From CAYTAU01 sp964442075 (GTDB lineage: Bacteria; Bacteroidota; Bacteroidia; Bacteroidales; CAYTAU01): a stretch of DNA of 64,000 bases. The stretch covers positions 7,689 to 71,688 of the forward strand of contig CAYTWH010000017.1 in the NCBI GenBank assembly GCA_964442075.1, in the 5' to 3' direction. Positions 28,734 through 37,535 of this stretch are shown here, one piece after another. A program made the translations under genes and the position numbers. The notes under the pieces were generated by a model. The model was not told where the DNA came from. It searched no databases and worked only from the letters and a program-made list of their open reading frames with translations. The stretch's first letter is position 1, and each line of letters begins with the position of its first letter.

Positions 28734-30776
28734 ATGGATAAAATACAAAAAGGCGATAGCCTTACACAAAGCAAAGATTTAGTAAGCGAAAATATAGAAA
28801 AACTAAAAGAATTATTTCCCGAAATTACCACCGAAGGAAACATAGATTTTGATGTATTAAAAGCCGTATTAGGCGATTATGTAGAAACTGATGAAGAATA
28901 TTACCGTTTTACTTGGGCAGGCAAAAGCAATGCTCGTAGAGAAGCCCACAAGCCAAGCACAGGAACACTACGCCCTGCAAAAGACGAAAGTGTAAATTGG
29001 GACAAAACACAAAACCTATACATAGAGGGTGATAACCTCGAAGTACTTAAGCTTTTACAAAAATCGTATGCCAATAAGGTTAAAATGATATATATAGACC
29101 CACCTTATAACACTGGTAAAGATTTTGTATACAAAGACAACTATAAAGACAACCTACGCAACTACCAACAAATTACAGGGCAAGTTGATGCTGATGGCAA
29201 TAAACTAAGCACTAATTCCGAAAGTGAAGGACGTTATCACTCCAATTGGCTAAATATGATGTATCCTCGACTAAAACTAGCACGAAATTTACTAAAAGAT
29301 GATGGCGTTATTTTTATGTCTATTGATGATAATGAAGTAGAAAATTTAAAGAAACTTGGGAGTGAAATTTTTGGAGAAGAGAATTATATAGCAAACTTGG
29401 CAGTACAGCTAAATCCAAGAGGTAGAAATCTTGATAAATATGTTGCTAAAACTCACGAATCTGTTCTTATTTTTTCAAAAAAGATAGATCAAGAAAATAC
29501 AATGGTTGGGATTGAAAAATCAGGTGACATGGTTAAAGAATACAATAAAGAAGATATTAAAGGAAAATATAGACTTACTGGTCTTAGAAATAGGAATCAA
29601 GCTTTTAACCCGATAACTCGTCCAAATTTATACTACCCTTTATATGTTGATCCAATTACATTGAAGGTTTCGGTAACTAAAGATGTTAATCATACAGAAG
29701 AAACCGTCCCAATGACATCAGAAGGAGTAAAAACATGCTGGACTTGGGGAAAAGATAAAGTTAATAATGAAGTTGAATTATTAACAGCTGAAAAAATGGG
29801 TGATGAATGGAGGATTTATCGTAAAGATTATTTATTAGGAAACGATGGAAAAATTGCAACTTCTTTAGTGAAATCATTATGGTTAGAAAAAGAAATAAAT
29901 AATGATTATGGTAAAAAATCAATAAAATCGTTATTTAATAAATCAATAATGGATTTTCCTAAATCAATTCATTTAATTACAAAGCTAGCTTTAACGGGTT
30001 TAGATACTAATGATATTGTGTTGGACTTCTTTTCAGGCTCAGCCACTACAGCCCATGCAGTAATGCAATTAAATTCAGAAGATGGAGGTAATCGTAAGCA
30101 TATACAAGTGCAATTGCCCGAAGTTATAGACGAAAAAAGCGAGGCATACAAAGCAGGTTATAAAACTATTGCAGAAATAGGTAAAGAGCGTATTCGTAGA
30201 GCAGGCAAGAAAATAATTGAAGAACAAAAGGCTAAACTTATTGTTCAAAAAGAAAAATTAGATAAATTAAAAGAAGATACTAAATTGTTTAAAGACGATG
30301 AGAAAATAGCTGCATTACAAAAAGAAATTGATGCACTACAATCTATAATAGATAATTTAGATATAGGTTTTAAAGTATTCAAATTAGATAGTTCTAACAT
30401 AAATGCTTGGGACGGCAATATAGAGAATTTAGAAGAAAACCTATTTGATGCAGAGCATAATATAAAAGCAGACCGTAGCGAAGAAGATATACTTTACGAA
30501 ATATTGCTAAAATATGGTTTAGATTTAACATTACCAATAGAGCAAAAGCAAATAGAAGGCAAAACAGTTTATAATGTTGGTATGGGTGCATTATTTATTT
30601 GCCTTGCCAATGGTATTACCAGCAAAGTAGCCGAGGGTATTGGTGCTTGGAAACAAGAATTACAACCAGAAATTTGCCGAGTAATATTTAAAGACAATGG
30701 CTTTTCCGATGTGGAAAAAACAAACTCTACACAAACCCTAAAACGCTTTGGTATAAGCGAAATTAAAAGTATTTAA
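28734..30776 (+). CDS. mod: type III modification methylase (Mod)
   Basis: A 680-residue N6-adenine DNA methyltransferase. Motif IV (DPPYNTGKDFVYKDNY, residues about 121-136) precedes the SAM-binding motif I (LDFFSGSATTAHAV, about 430-443); this is the beta-class order of type III Mod proteins. The N-terminal block LKELFPEI and YVETDEEYYRFTWAGKSNA is also typical. The region between the motifs (residues about 200-420) is the target-recognition part and reads as less conserved. Mod gives the sequence specificity and protects the host DNA. It is followed not directly by res but by an Abi gene with its own promoter. Confidence 0.95.
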   Translation: MDKIQKGDSLTQSKDLVSENIEKLKELFPEITTEGNIDFDVLKAVLGDYVETDEEYYRFTWAGKSNARREAHKPSTGTLRPAKDESVNWDKTQNLYIEGDNLEVLKLLQKSYANKVKMIYIDPPYNTGKDFVYKDNYKDNLRNYQQITGQVDADGNKLSTNSESEGRYHSNWLNMMYPRLKLARNLLKDDGVIFMSIDDNEVENLKKLGSEIFGEENYIANLAVQLNPRGRNLDKYVAKTHESVLIFSKKIDQENTMVGIEKSGDMVKEYNKEDIKGKYRLTGLRNRNQAFNPITRPNLYYPLYVDPITLKVSVTKDVNHTEETVPMTSEGVKTCWTWGKDKVNNEVELLTAEKMGDEWRIYRKDYLLGNDGKIATSLVKSLWLEKEINNDYGKKSIKSLFNKSIMDFPKSIHLITKLALTGLDTNDIVLDFFSGSATTAHAVMQLNSEDGGNRKHIQVQLPEVIDEKSEAYKAGYKTIAEIGKERIRRAGKKIIEEQKAKLIVQKEKLDKLKEDTKLFKDDEKIAALQKEIDALQSIIDNLDIGFKVFKLDSSNINAWDGNIENLEENLFDAEHNIKADRSEEDILYEILLKYGLDLTLPIEQKQIEGKTVYNVGMGALFICLANGITSKVAEGIGAWKQELQPEICRVIFKDNGFSDVEKTNSTQTLKRFGISEIKSI

Positions 30777-30820
30777 TTTTTAACAATGTTTAAAATAAAC
30801 AAAAAAATATTGTCTAATTC

Positions 30821-30850
30821 TTTGTTCATAACAAAATTGTCGTATATTTG
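30821..30850 (+). promoter_or_regulatory. Bacteroidota promoter for the small RNA and Abi gene
   Basis: TTTG at 30821-30824 (-33 box) and TATATTTG at 30843-30850 (-7 box) are separated by 18 bp, close to the Bacteroides consensus TTTG-N19-21-TAnnTTTG. It lies in the only sizeable gap of the restriction operon, between mod and abi. Transcription would start near 30857, just before the hairpin. Confidence 0.75.
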
Positions 30851-30856
30851 CAGTAA

Positions 30857-30912
30857 TAATACCTGTCACGCTTCCCATTTGAACAGCGCACCCCGACAGG
30901 TTTTCGCTTTTT
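30857..30912 (+). ncRNA. small structured RNA upstream of the AbiF-type gene
   Basis: Directly after the promoter lies ACCTGTC (30861-30867), pairing with GACAGGT (30895-30901) over 7 bp. Inside it CGCT (30869-30872) pairs with AGCG (30885-30888). A T-rich tail (30901-30912) could end a transcript of about 55 nt. The region is GC-richer than its surroundings and encodes no protein. A non-coding RNA next to AbiF-type HEPN genes has been reported as an antitoxin; a role in controlling the neighbouring HEPN protein is inferred from that and from the position. It could also be a leader hairpin of the abi mRNA. RNA boundaries are estimated. Confidence 0.6.
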
Positions 30913-30940
30913 ATATAGGCAATGGAAATAATAATTGTCT

Positions 30941-31864
30941 ATGAGGTACGCAAAACAAGCACTAAGTTTTACCGATCAAATTAATAAATTAGAAAGTAGA
31001 GGTTTAAGTTTTAACAGTAAAACTTATGCCGAAGAAATACTTTCTAGCATAAGTTATTATCGTTTGCGTGCTTATACATACTCGTTTCAAGATAATACTA
31101 CAAGCAATCATCCTTTTAATGTAGATATAAGTTTCGAAGAGATAATATCGCTTTATAGGTTCGATCAAAAATTAAGAATACTAATTTTTAATGCAATGGA
31201 AAAAATTGAAGTTGCATTACGCACACAAATAATTCATCAGTTTGCTGTCGATTATGGTAGCCATTGGCAAACGGATAGTAATTTATTTAAAACAAATCGT
31301 AATCGAAAAGGAGAATTGTTTTTCGATGTTCATCAACGTACCTTAGAAATAGAAATAAGTCGTTCGGGCGAAACATTTATAGAGCATTATCAAAATAAAT
31401 ATGATACACCAAAAATGCCACCATCGTGGATGACACTTGAAGTAGTGAGTATGGGAACATTATCAAAAATTTACAAAAGTTTAAAAACTTGCGATGCAAA
31501 AAAACGAGTAGCTCGAAAATTTGCTTTGCCAAATCCATATATTTTAGAAAATTGGATGTTAAGTTTTTCGCATTTACGAAATATTTGCGCACACCATAGT
31601 CGTTTATGGAACAGGCGACTAACAACTAATATTGAATTTCCACGTAATCCACGTAATCCATTTTATAGTCAGGTCGATTTGCAAAATATATTACCTTATA
31701 AAATATTTGCCTCTTTACTATCAATAAACTATATGTTAAAAACCATTGATAGTAATAGCAGTTTTAATATAGAGTTAAAAGAATTAATGCAAGATTGTCC
31801 AGTAAATGAAGAAAGAGCAATGGGATTTCCTAATAATTGGGAAACTCATAATTTCTGGAACTAA
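30941..31864 (+). CDS. Abi_2 (AbiD/AbiF) family HEPN protein
   Basis: A 307-residue abortive-infection protein. The family opening is ALSFTDQINKLESRGL, followed by ISYYRLRAYTYSF and the helix LYRFDQKLRILIFNAMEKIE. The HEPN ribonuclease motif RxxxxH is present as RNICAHHSR (residues about 214-222), and an N-terminal Arg/His-rich helix may complete the active site. HEPN proteins of this kind cut RNA on phage infection or when their antitoxin is lost. The ATG at 30941 is preferred over the in-frame TTG at 30935. The gene sits between mod and res, 16 bp before res, and has its own promoter and a candidate regulatory RNA just upstream. It may guard the restriction system, as PrrC-type nucleases do in type I loci; that analogy is inference. 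Confidence 0.88.
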   Translation: MRYAKQALSFTDQINKLESRGLSFNSKTYAEEILSSISYYRLRAYTYSFQDNTTSNHPFNVDISFEEIISLYRFDQKLRILIFNAMEKIEVALRTQIIHQFAVDYGSHWQTDSNLFKTNRNRKGELFFDVHQRTLEIEISRSGETFIEHYQNKYDTPKMPPSWMTLEVVSMGTLSKIYKSLKTCDAKKRVARKFALPNPYILENWMLSFSHLRNICAHHSRLWNRRLTTNIEFPRNPRNPFYSQVDLQNILPYKIFASLLSINYMLKTIDSNSSFNIELKELMQDCPVNEERAMGFPNNWETHNFWN

Positions 31865-31879
31865 AAAAACTAATATTAA

Positions 31880-34800
31880 ATGAAAATACAATTCGATAGT
31901 GCCTTAGATTTTCAAAAAGATGCAATAAATGCTATTGTAGATATATATAGAGGACAAGAAGTATGTAAATCAAATTTTTCTGTTTTCTCACCAGATTATA
32001 TTGAAAAACATTATGCCACACAGTATAAAGAAGAGGGTACAGGAAATCTTTTACATACAAATTTAAACGATGGTATTATACTCGAAAATGTTCAAAATAT
32101 ACAATTAGCTAACGGATTAAAACCATCTAGCAGAAATGAAATAGATCGTAAAAATTTAGATTTCACCATAGAAATGGAGACTGGTACCGGAAAAACTTAT
32201 GTTTATTTGCGTACTATTATGGAACTATATAAGAAATATGGTTTTTCAAAACATATTATTGTTGTTCCATCAATTTCAATAAAAGAGGGAGTTTATAAAA
32301 CTTTACAAATTACCGAAGAACATTTTAAACTTTTATACGAAAATATTAACTATAATTATTTCATTTACGATAGTGGAAAGTTAAATCAAGTTAGAGATTT
32401 TGCAACCAATAATAATCTTGAAATAATGGTTATAAATATTGATGCTTTTCGTAAAAGTTTCGAAAATATAGAAGATAATAGCAAAAAAGCAAATATTATA
32501 CATAGGTATAACGATAAATTAGGTTATAAGCCATTAGACCTAATAACTAATACAAATCCAATAGTATATATTGATGAGCCTCAAAGTACAATGAGTACTG
32601 ACATTGCAAAAAAAGCAGTACAAAGTTTAAATCCTTTGGCTATTATACGTTATTCGGCAACGCATAAAGAAAAAATAAACTTAATGTATAAGTTAGATGC
32701 TGTTGATGCTTACGATAAAAAATTGGTGAAACAAATTGAAGTTGGTTCAATCCAAACTGAAGGTGTAAGTAGTCAGGCATATATTAAACTCTTAAAAATA
32801 AATATCAGCAAAGGTAAACCTACTGCAAAGGTTGAAGTAGATATATTTAAAAATGGCAAAATATCGAGAAAAGTAATTACAGTAAAGCAGAATTCTGATT
32901 TAGAAGAATTAACAAACAGAACAGAGTATGAGGGCTATATTGTTAAAGATATGTATGCAAATAACAATATTAAATATATTGATTTTACAGGAAACGATAC
33001 AGAATTAAAAGAAGGCGAAGCTGTTGGAAATATCGACGATACAGAGATAAAAACTGCAATGATACGCAAAACAATAGAAGAACATTTAGATAAAGAATTA
33101 GTATTAAATCCACAAGGAATAAAAGTACTTAGTTTGTTCTTCTTAGATTCAGTTAAGAATTATAGGATTTACAACGAAGATGGTAATAGAAGTAATGGTA
33201 AATACGCCGAAATATTCGAAAAAGAATATTTAAAACTAATAAGGAAAACAAAATATATTAGTCTTTTTAGCGAGATAAAAGATTATGAGCTTGATGCCTC
33301 GCAAGTTCATGACGGATATTTTTCAATAGATAAAAAAAGTAAAGCAAGTAACACAAAAGATAAATTTGAATATTATAAAGATACAACAGGAAACACCAAT
33401 GCAGATGAAGATGCTTATAGCCTTATTATGAAGGATAAAGAAACTTTATTATCGTTGTATGATGGAAAAGATCCAAAAAAGAAACTTAGATTTATATTCT
33501 CGCATTCGGCATTAAAAGAAGGTTGGGATAATCCTAATGTATTTCAAATTTGCACCTTAAAAGATGCAGGAAACTCTGACATAAGACGACGACAAGAAAT
33601 TGGTCGTGGTTTAAGATTATGTGTAAACCAAGATGGCGAACGCGTACAAGGTTTTGGAGTTAATACATTAACCGTTTTAGCATCAGAATCGTATGTGGAT
33701 TTTGTTGATAATTTGCAAAAAGAAATTGAGAAAGATACAGGCATACGTTTTGGAATAATTGAAAACCATACATTTAGTAATATTGTTGTAAGTATAGATG
33801 GCGACACAACAAATTATTTAGGACAAGAACAATCTGAACTGCTATATAATTACTTAATCGAAATCGAGTATATCGATAAAAAAGGTAAAGTTCAAGATAA
33901 ATTAAGAGTGGACTTAAAGGAAGGTGATGTAAATTTACCAGAAGCATTTACAAGCGATGAACATGTTGAAAAACAAATATTAACTAATCTTAAAAACTCT
34001 GCCGGCAAACTCGAAATTAAAGATGGGAACAAGAAAGAACGAGTGCAAGTTAACAAGCAGGTTTTATATAGTCCAGAATTTAAGGCATTATGGGATAAAG
34101 TGAAATTTAAAACTACATTTTCAGTAGATTTTGATTCTGACAATCTTATTAATGAATGCATAAATGCTATTGATGATAGAATAAAAATATCGAGGGGTAA
34201 ACTACATTACACAAAAGCAGAGTTAGATATTAGCATAGGAGGTATAGATGTTGACGACGATAAAATTAAAACAAGTACTCAGAATTTAGATATTGATGTT
34301 GAAGTACTACCAGATATAGTGAGCTATTTACAGAACGAAACACAATTAACAAGAAAATCTATTGTAAAAATCCTGACAGACATTAATAAATTAGAATATT
34401 TTAAAATAAATCCACAAAAATTTATAGAAGGTTGTATTGATATTATTAACGAACAAATGCGACTTCATATTATAGATGGCATTTCGTACAAAAAAATAGG
34501 CGACACAGAATATTACAGTCAAGAACTTTTTGAGAATGAAGAATTGTTTGGCTATTTAAAAAGCAATTTAAAAGAAAGTTTTAAATCACCTTATACTTAT
34601 GTTGTTTATGATTCGTCTATAGAATCAAAATTAGTAAGCGAATTTGAAAATAGTGGTAATATATCGGTATATACAAAACTACCCGATTGGTTTAAAATTG
34701 ATACTCCTCTTGGATCTTATAATCCAGATTGGGCTGTCCTTTGGAAAGATGAAAACGAAGAAAAATTATTCTTTGTTGTAGAATCAAAAGGGAGTACCAG

Positions 34801-34933
34801 TTTATTTGATTTACGCCCAAAAGAGCAGGGTAAGATTGATTGTGGTAAAAAACATTTTAAAGAATTAGATAGTGAAATGATTGTTGCAAAAGATATGAGT
34901 GATATTGAAGATTATGCATTAAACAACAAGTAA
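31880..34933 (+). CDS. res: type III restriction helicase-nuclease (Res)
   Basis: A 1017-residue restriction subunit. The DEAD-type helicase part has FQKDAINAIVDIY near the start, Walker A METGTGKTYVYLRTI (residues about 96-110), a Walker B-like IVYIDEPQSTM, motif III IIRYSATHKEK and motif VI DIRRRQEIGRGLRL. The C-terminal PD-(D/E)xK nuclease has NPDWAVLWKD followed by FFVVESKGSTS (residues about 950-980). It would translocate on DNA and cut near unmodified Mod sites. It is in the same direction as helicase, DUF4391, mod and abi, so restriction and the abi promoter may be linked in expression. Confidence 0.95.
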   Translation: MKIQFDSALDFQKDAINAIVDIYRGQEVCKSNFSVFSPDYIEKHYATQYKEEGTGNLLHTNLNDGIILENVQNIQLANGLKPSSRNEIDRKNLDFTIEMETGTGKTYVYLRTIMELYKKYGFSKHIIVVPSISIKEGVYKTLQITEEHFKLLYENINYNYFIYDSGKLNQVRDFATNNNLEIMVINIDAFRKSFENIEDNSKKANIIHRYNDKLGYKPLDLITNTNPIVYIDEPQSTMSTDIAKKAVQSLNPLAIIRYSATHKEKINLMYKLDAVDAYDKKLVKQIEVGSIQTEGVSSQAYIKLLKINISKGKPTAKVEVDIFKNGKISRKVITVKQNSDLEELTNRTEYEGYIVKDMYANNNIKYIDFTGNDTELKEGEAVGNIDDTEIKTAMIRKTIEEHLDKELVLNPQGIKVLSLFFLDSVKNYRIYNEDGNRSNGKYAEIFEKEYLKLIRKTKYISLFSEIKDYELDASQVHDGYFSIDKKSKASNTKDKFEYYKDTTGNTNADEDAYSLIMKDKETLLSLYDGKDPKKKLRFIFSHSALKEGWDNPNVFQICTLKDAGNSDIRRRQEIGRGLRLCVNQDGERVQGFGVNTLTVLASESYVDFVDNLQKEIEKDTGIRFGIIENHTFSNIVVSIDGDTTNYLGQEQSELLYNYLIEIEYIDKKGKVQDKLRVDLKEGDVNLPEAFTSDEHVEKQILTNLKNSAGKLEIKDGNKKERVQVNKQVLYSPEFKALWDKVKFKTTFSVDFDSDNLINECINAIDDRIKISRGKLHYTKAELDISIGGIDVDDDKIKTSTQNLDIDVEVLPDIVSYLQNETQLTRKSIVKILTDINKLEYFKINPQKFIEGCIDIINEQMRLHIIDGISYKKIGDTEYYSQELFENEELFGYLKSNLKESFKSPYTYVVYDSSIESKLVSEFENSGNISVYTKLPDWFKIDTPLGSYNPDWAVLWKDENEEKLFFVVESKGSTSLFDLRPKEQGKIDCGKKHFKELDSEMIVAKDMSDIEDYALNNK

Positions 34934-35069
34934 TAATTATGAAAATGATGACAGGTAGGGCTTTAATCATAAGCGAAGCAAGTGATTTTATAAAGATTGT
35001 AATTAAGGTTAAGTAAATATGTTTCTAATGTTAGAAAGTATTTTATTAGAGAAACAATAAATTCAAAAA

Positions 35070-35570
35070 TTAGCTCATCCTAACCCCCTCCAAATAAACC
35101 TCTCCTATCCCATATAAACCAAATATCTCATTCTTCAACCTAACTAAATTAACAACATCCTCATAATTATATTTGAGGACTTTTTGCTTTTTATAAGGGT
35201 TTTTCCAATCTTCAACAAGCTTCCAAATATTGGTTTTGTATTCTTTTTGAGTACGTTTAATTTCAAACATTTCTTCGAAAGAAGATAGTTTGTAAGAGTC
35301 CATTCCTGGCATAATGTCCCGAAATACTTTTAGGAGGTTAATACAACGGTAATTATTGCGAATATCAAGTCCTGTAGATTTTTCAAGCATTCCGATATCG
35401 GGACCATAAAAATAGATATAACCATCTACTGGTTCCAGCATAGCAAGGATATTTTCCATTGTGAGTGTTTCATCATGGAGTAATGTTGTAGTTGAGATAT
35501 TGTAGGCATATCCTATTAGATAAACTTCCTGGTTAAAAAACCATTCAAGGTCAAGATATAGATCTGTCAT
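35070..35570 (-). CDS. RNase H-like (YprB-type) 3'-5' exonuclease domain protein
   Basis: A 166-residue protein of the YprB ribonuclease H-like family. The first catalytic pair is visible in LYLDLEWFF (DxE) close to the start. The middle has YIYFYGPDIGML, and the last motif is KYNYEDVVNLVRLKNEI, where YxxxD supplies the final metal ligand. This set is that of DEDD exonucleases. The ATG at 35570 is chosen because the additional 17 codons upstream are AT-rich linker sequence common in this genome. It is divergent from a small HTH gene. The substrate is unknown; similar small proteins occur on Bacteroidota elements and phages. Confidence 0.75.
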   Translation of the reverse strand: MTDLYLDLEWFFNQEVYLIGYAYNISTTTLLHDETLTMENILAMLEPVDGYIYFYGPDIGMLEKSTGLDIRNNYRCINLLKVFRDIMPGMDSYKLSSFEEMFEIKRTQKEYKTNIWKLVEDWKNPYKKQKVLKYNYEDVVNLVRLKNEIFGLYGIGEVYLEGVRMS

Positions 35571-35709
35571 ATTAGAATTAGGAATTAAAAATTTTGAGTT
35601 TTTAAAATTACTGCTTATCACAGGAAGATTGTTATTAACTGGTTCTTATGCACTCGTTTAGTCTCCTTTGCATTTTGAATAAATGTAGTATTGCTGTAAT
35701 TTTGTAGGC

Positions 35710-35895
35710 ATGGAAAATGGAAGATCATACACATTTCAAGAGCTTGCAGCACACTATAAAGTTGACTCAAGAACCCTTTATAATTGGTTAGCTCCAATAA
35801 GAGAAGAATTACTAGATATGAATCCGGTAAGGAAAAAAAGAATGAGGGTTTTAATACCAAAACAGGTCAGAAGAATAAGAGAATTTTTAAACTAA
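35710..35895 (+). CDS. small helix-turn-helix protein
   Basis: A 61-residue protein that is essentially one DNA-binding domain: SYTFQELAAHYKVDSRTLYN is a helix-turn-helix, followed by WLAPIREELLDMN and a basic tail. It begins about 140 bp from the divergent RNase H-like gene and ends 3 bp before the methylase gene, which makes co-transcription with the methylase likely. It may regulate this small cluster. Confidence 0.75.
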   Translation: MENGRSYTFQELAAHYKVDSRTLYNWLAPIREELLDMNPVRKKRMRVLIPKQVRRIREFLN

Positions 35896-35898
35896 GAA

Positions 35899-36429
35899 AT
35901 GAGTTTATTAGAGGTAAAAAAAGAATTTTCAAAGCGAGGAGCATTTGATGAGTTATATACTCCAGATGAAGCTGTGAAAATGATTTTACCTTTTATTCCT
36001 AAAAATGTGAAAATAATTTGGGAATGTACAGCAATAAAAGAAAGCAGAATTGTTAAAATATTAAGAGAAAACGGATATCATGTAATAACATCACATATTG
36101 CAGAAGGAATGGATTTCTTTAAATACGAACCGGAACAATATGATATGATAATTACTAACCCACCCTACTCAATTAAAGATAAATTTCTAAAAAGGTCATT
36201 CGATTTAAAAAAGCCATTTATGTTCTTACTTCCTTTGACTAGCCTTGAAGGAATGAATAGAAGTAAAATGTATAGAAAGAACAAAATCCAATTATTAATA
36301 CCTGATAAAAGATTTAATTTCAAACCAAAAAAGAAAAGCGGAGCATGGTTTCAAACTACATGGTTTACTTTTGGCTTAGGATTACAAAATGATTTGAATT
36401 TTGTTGCTTTGAATGAATCGTATACTTAA
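35899..36429 (+). CDS. phage-type N6-adenine methyltransferase-like protein
   Basis: A 176-residue compact methylase-fold protein. The catalytic motif IV is IITNPPYSIKDKFLKRSFDL (residues about 88-107). An SAM-site-like segment IWECTAIKESRIVKIL replaces the usual FxGxG, so cofactor binding should be checked. The remainder (KPFMFLLPLTSLEGMNRSKM, AWFQTTWFTFGL) is typical of small solitary methylases in Bacteroidota phages. It has no linked nuclease. It could protect the element's DNA or affect regulation. The start codon follows the HTH gene after 3 bp. Confidence 0.78.
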   Translation: MSLLEVKKEFSKRGAFDELYTPDEAVKMILPFIPKNVKIIWECTAIKESRIVKILRENGYHVITSHIAEGMDFFKYEPEQYDMIITNPPYSIKDKFLKRSFDLKKPFMFLLPLTSLEGMNRSKMYRKNKIQLLIPDKRFNFKPKKKSGAWFQTTWFTFGLGLQNDLNFVALNESYT

Positions 36430-36447
36430 AAATTGACAGTAGAATAC

Positions 36448-37005
36448 TTAAACCGCTAAAAGATCATCTTTTTTTAATTTCAGTTTTGAATTATCCATAC
36501 TATCAATTGTAAATTTTATGCGATTTCTTGATTCTGTGTTCAAAAATCTTGGAACAAGATTATTTAAATCAATATTTAAGAGACGACTAATTACAACTAT
36601 ATCTTTCATTGATAAAGGTGAAATACCATTTATAATTTCAGAAGTATAGCTTTTTGAATGGTCTAAAATATCTCCAAGTTGCTGTTGACTTATATCGAAA
36701 TATTTTAATTTATTTTTTATAAGTATTTTTCGTTTTTGAAGGAATTCTCTTTCAAGTTCAGCTATAAATTCAGCTTTGTCACTTTCAATTAATTGTTCTT
36801 CAGTAACAGCGTCACTGTCTGACCAATGTTCATTTTCATATTCCTTAATAAGAGAACGTAGCTTTTTTCTCACAGGAATCAGATTAGGATCATCTTTTTC
36901 TAATAATCTTAACTTCCTATCAAAAACATAAGCTCTTTCAAGTTCAAGCTCGCTATTAAGTTGCTTTAACTCTTTAATTGTATTAATATCAAATTGATTT
37001 TCCAT
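36448..37005 (-). CDS. higA: XRE-family antitoxin, HigA-like
   Basis: A 185-residue protein with a helical N-terminal half and a C-terminal helix-turn-helix (residues about 110-165: FDISQQQLGDILDHSKSYTS, EIINGISPLSMKDIVVISRL). It lies 11 bp downstream of a HigB/RelE-like toxin gene, in the toxin-first order usual for higBA. It would neutralise the toxin and repress the shared promoter. The long N-terminal region is larger than in classic HigA and may be the toxin-binding part. The symbol is by analogy. Confidence 0.75.
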   Translation of the reverse strand: MENQFDINTIKELKQLNSELELERAYVFDRKLRLLEKDDPNLIPVRKKLRSLIKEYENEHWSDSDAVTEEQLIESDKAEFIAELEREFLQKRKILIKNKLKYFDISQQQLGDILDHSKSYTSEIINGISPLSMKDIVVISRLLNIDLNNLVPRFLNTESRNRIKFTIDSMDNSKLKLKKDDLLAV

Positions 37006-37016
37006 GTTATAAAAAA

Positions 37017-37361
37017 TTAACTAATCCATTCATTATCTCTTAACCATTTTTTGATGGTGTTCTTATTATTTTTAAATATTCGTTCATAAGAATCATGATC
37101 ACCAGTCCAAACAATTGTTGCTTCTCCATCATTATCAAACTCAACAAGTATCATAGTTCTATGAACGTTAATATCAAAGAAATAAAATCCATCATTATGA
37201 GCAAGGTCTGCATCTGGTCTGCTTTCTATGATGTCAGTTGGAGTTGTCCAATCAGCAGCTTCAATATCATCAATTAATTGATCAATTGCTTTTCCCAATT
37301 TGGTATTACCTTTATTCTTCGATTTTAGCTTTGTAAGCTTCTTCTTTCCTACTAATTCCAA
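37017..37361 (-). CDS. higB: RelE/HigB-like toxin
   Basis: A 114-residue protein fitting the RelE/ParE/HigB fold by length and pattern: a helical N-terminus (GKKKLTKLKSKNK), the segment ADWTTPTDIIESRPDADLAH, then the strands GFYFFDINVHRTMILVEFD and ATIVWTGDHDSYERIFKN. The W-x-P, the central HR and the GDHDSYERI end resemble HigB-type mRNA interferases. It is followed closely by an XRE-type antitoxin gene. Such pairs stabilise mobile elements or act in phage defence. The catalytic residues of this subfamily are not certain from sequence. Confidence 0.75.
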   Translation of the reverse strand: MELVGKKKLTKLKSKNKGNTKLGKAIDQLIDDIEAADWTTPTDIIESRPDADLAHNDGFYFFDINVHRTMILVEFDNDGEATIVWTGDHDSYERIFKNNKNTIKKWLRDNEWIS

Positions 37362-37535
37362 AACTTGCTCATTAATATTTACGCAAAGATAATAATAAAG
37401 TTCGGAATAAATCAGAACTATTGATTTTTTTAAGAAATTACCATGAATTAAAAGAACTTACCTCTATTTAGCTCCGTTAAAGGAAAACACCATTTCAGAC
37501 TGTCATAATATTGTAGTGAAATTTCATTGTAATTT

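Noticed and set aside
30857..30912. Riboswitch or retron RNA
   Set aside because: The structure is too small for known riboswitches and no reverse transcriptase is near; an Abi-associated RNA fits better.
34939..35016. 25-codon ORF after res (MKMMTGRALIISEASDFIKI...)
   Set aside because: Very short, without homologue or coupling signal that I can recognise; chance cannot be excluded.
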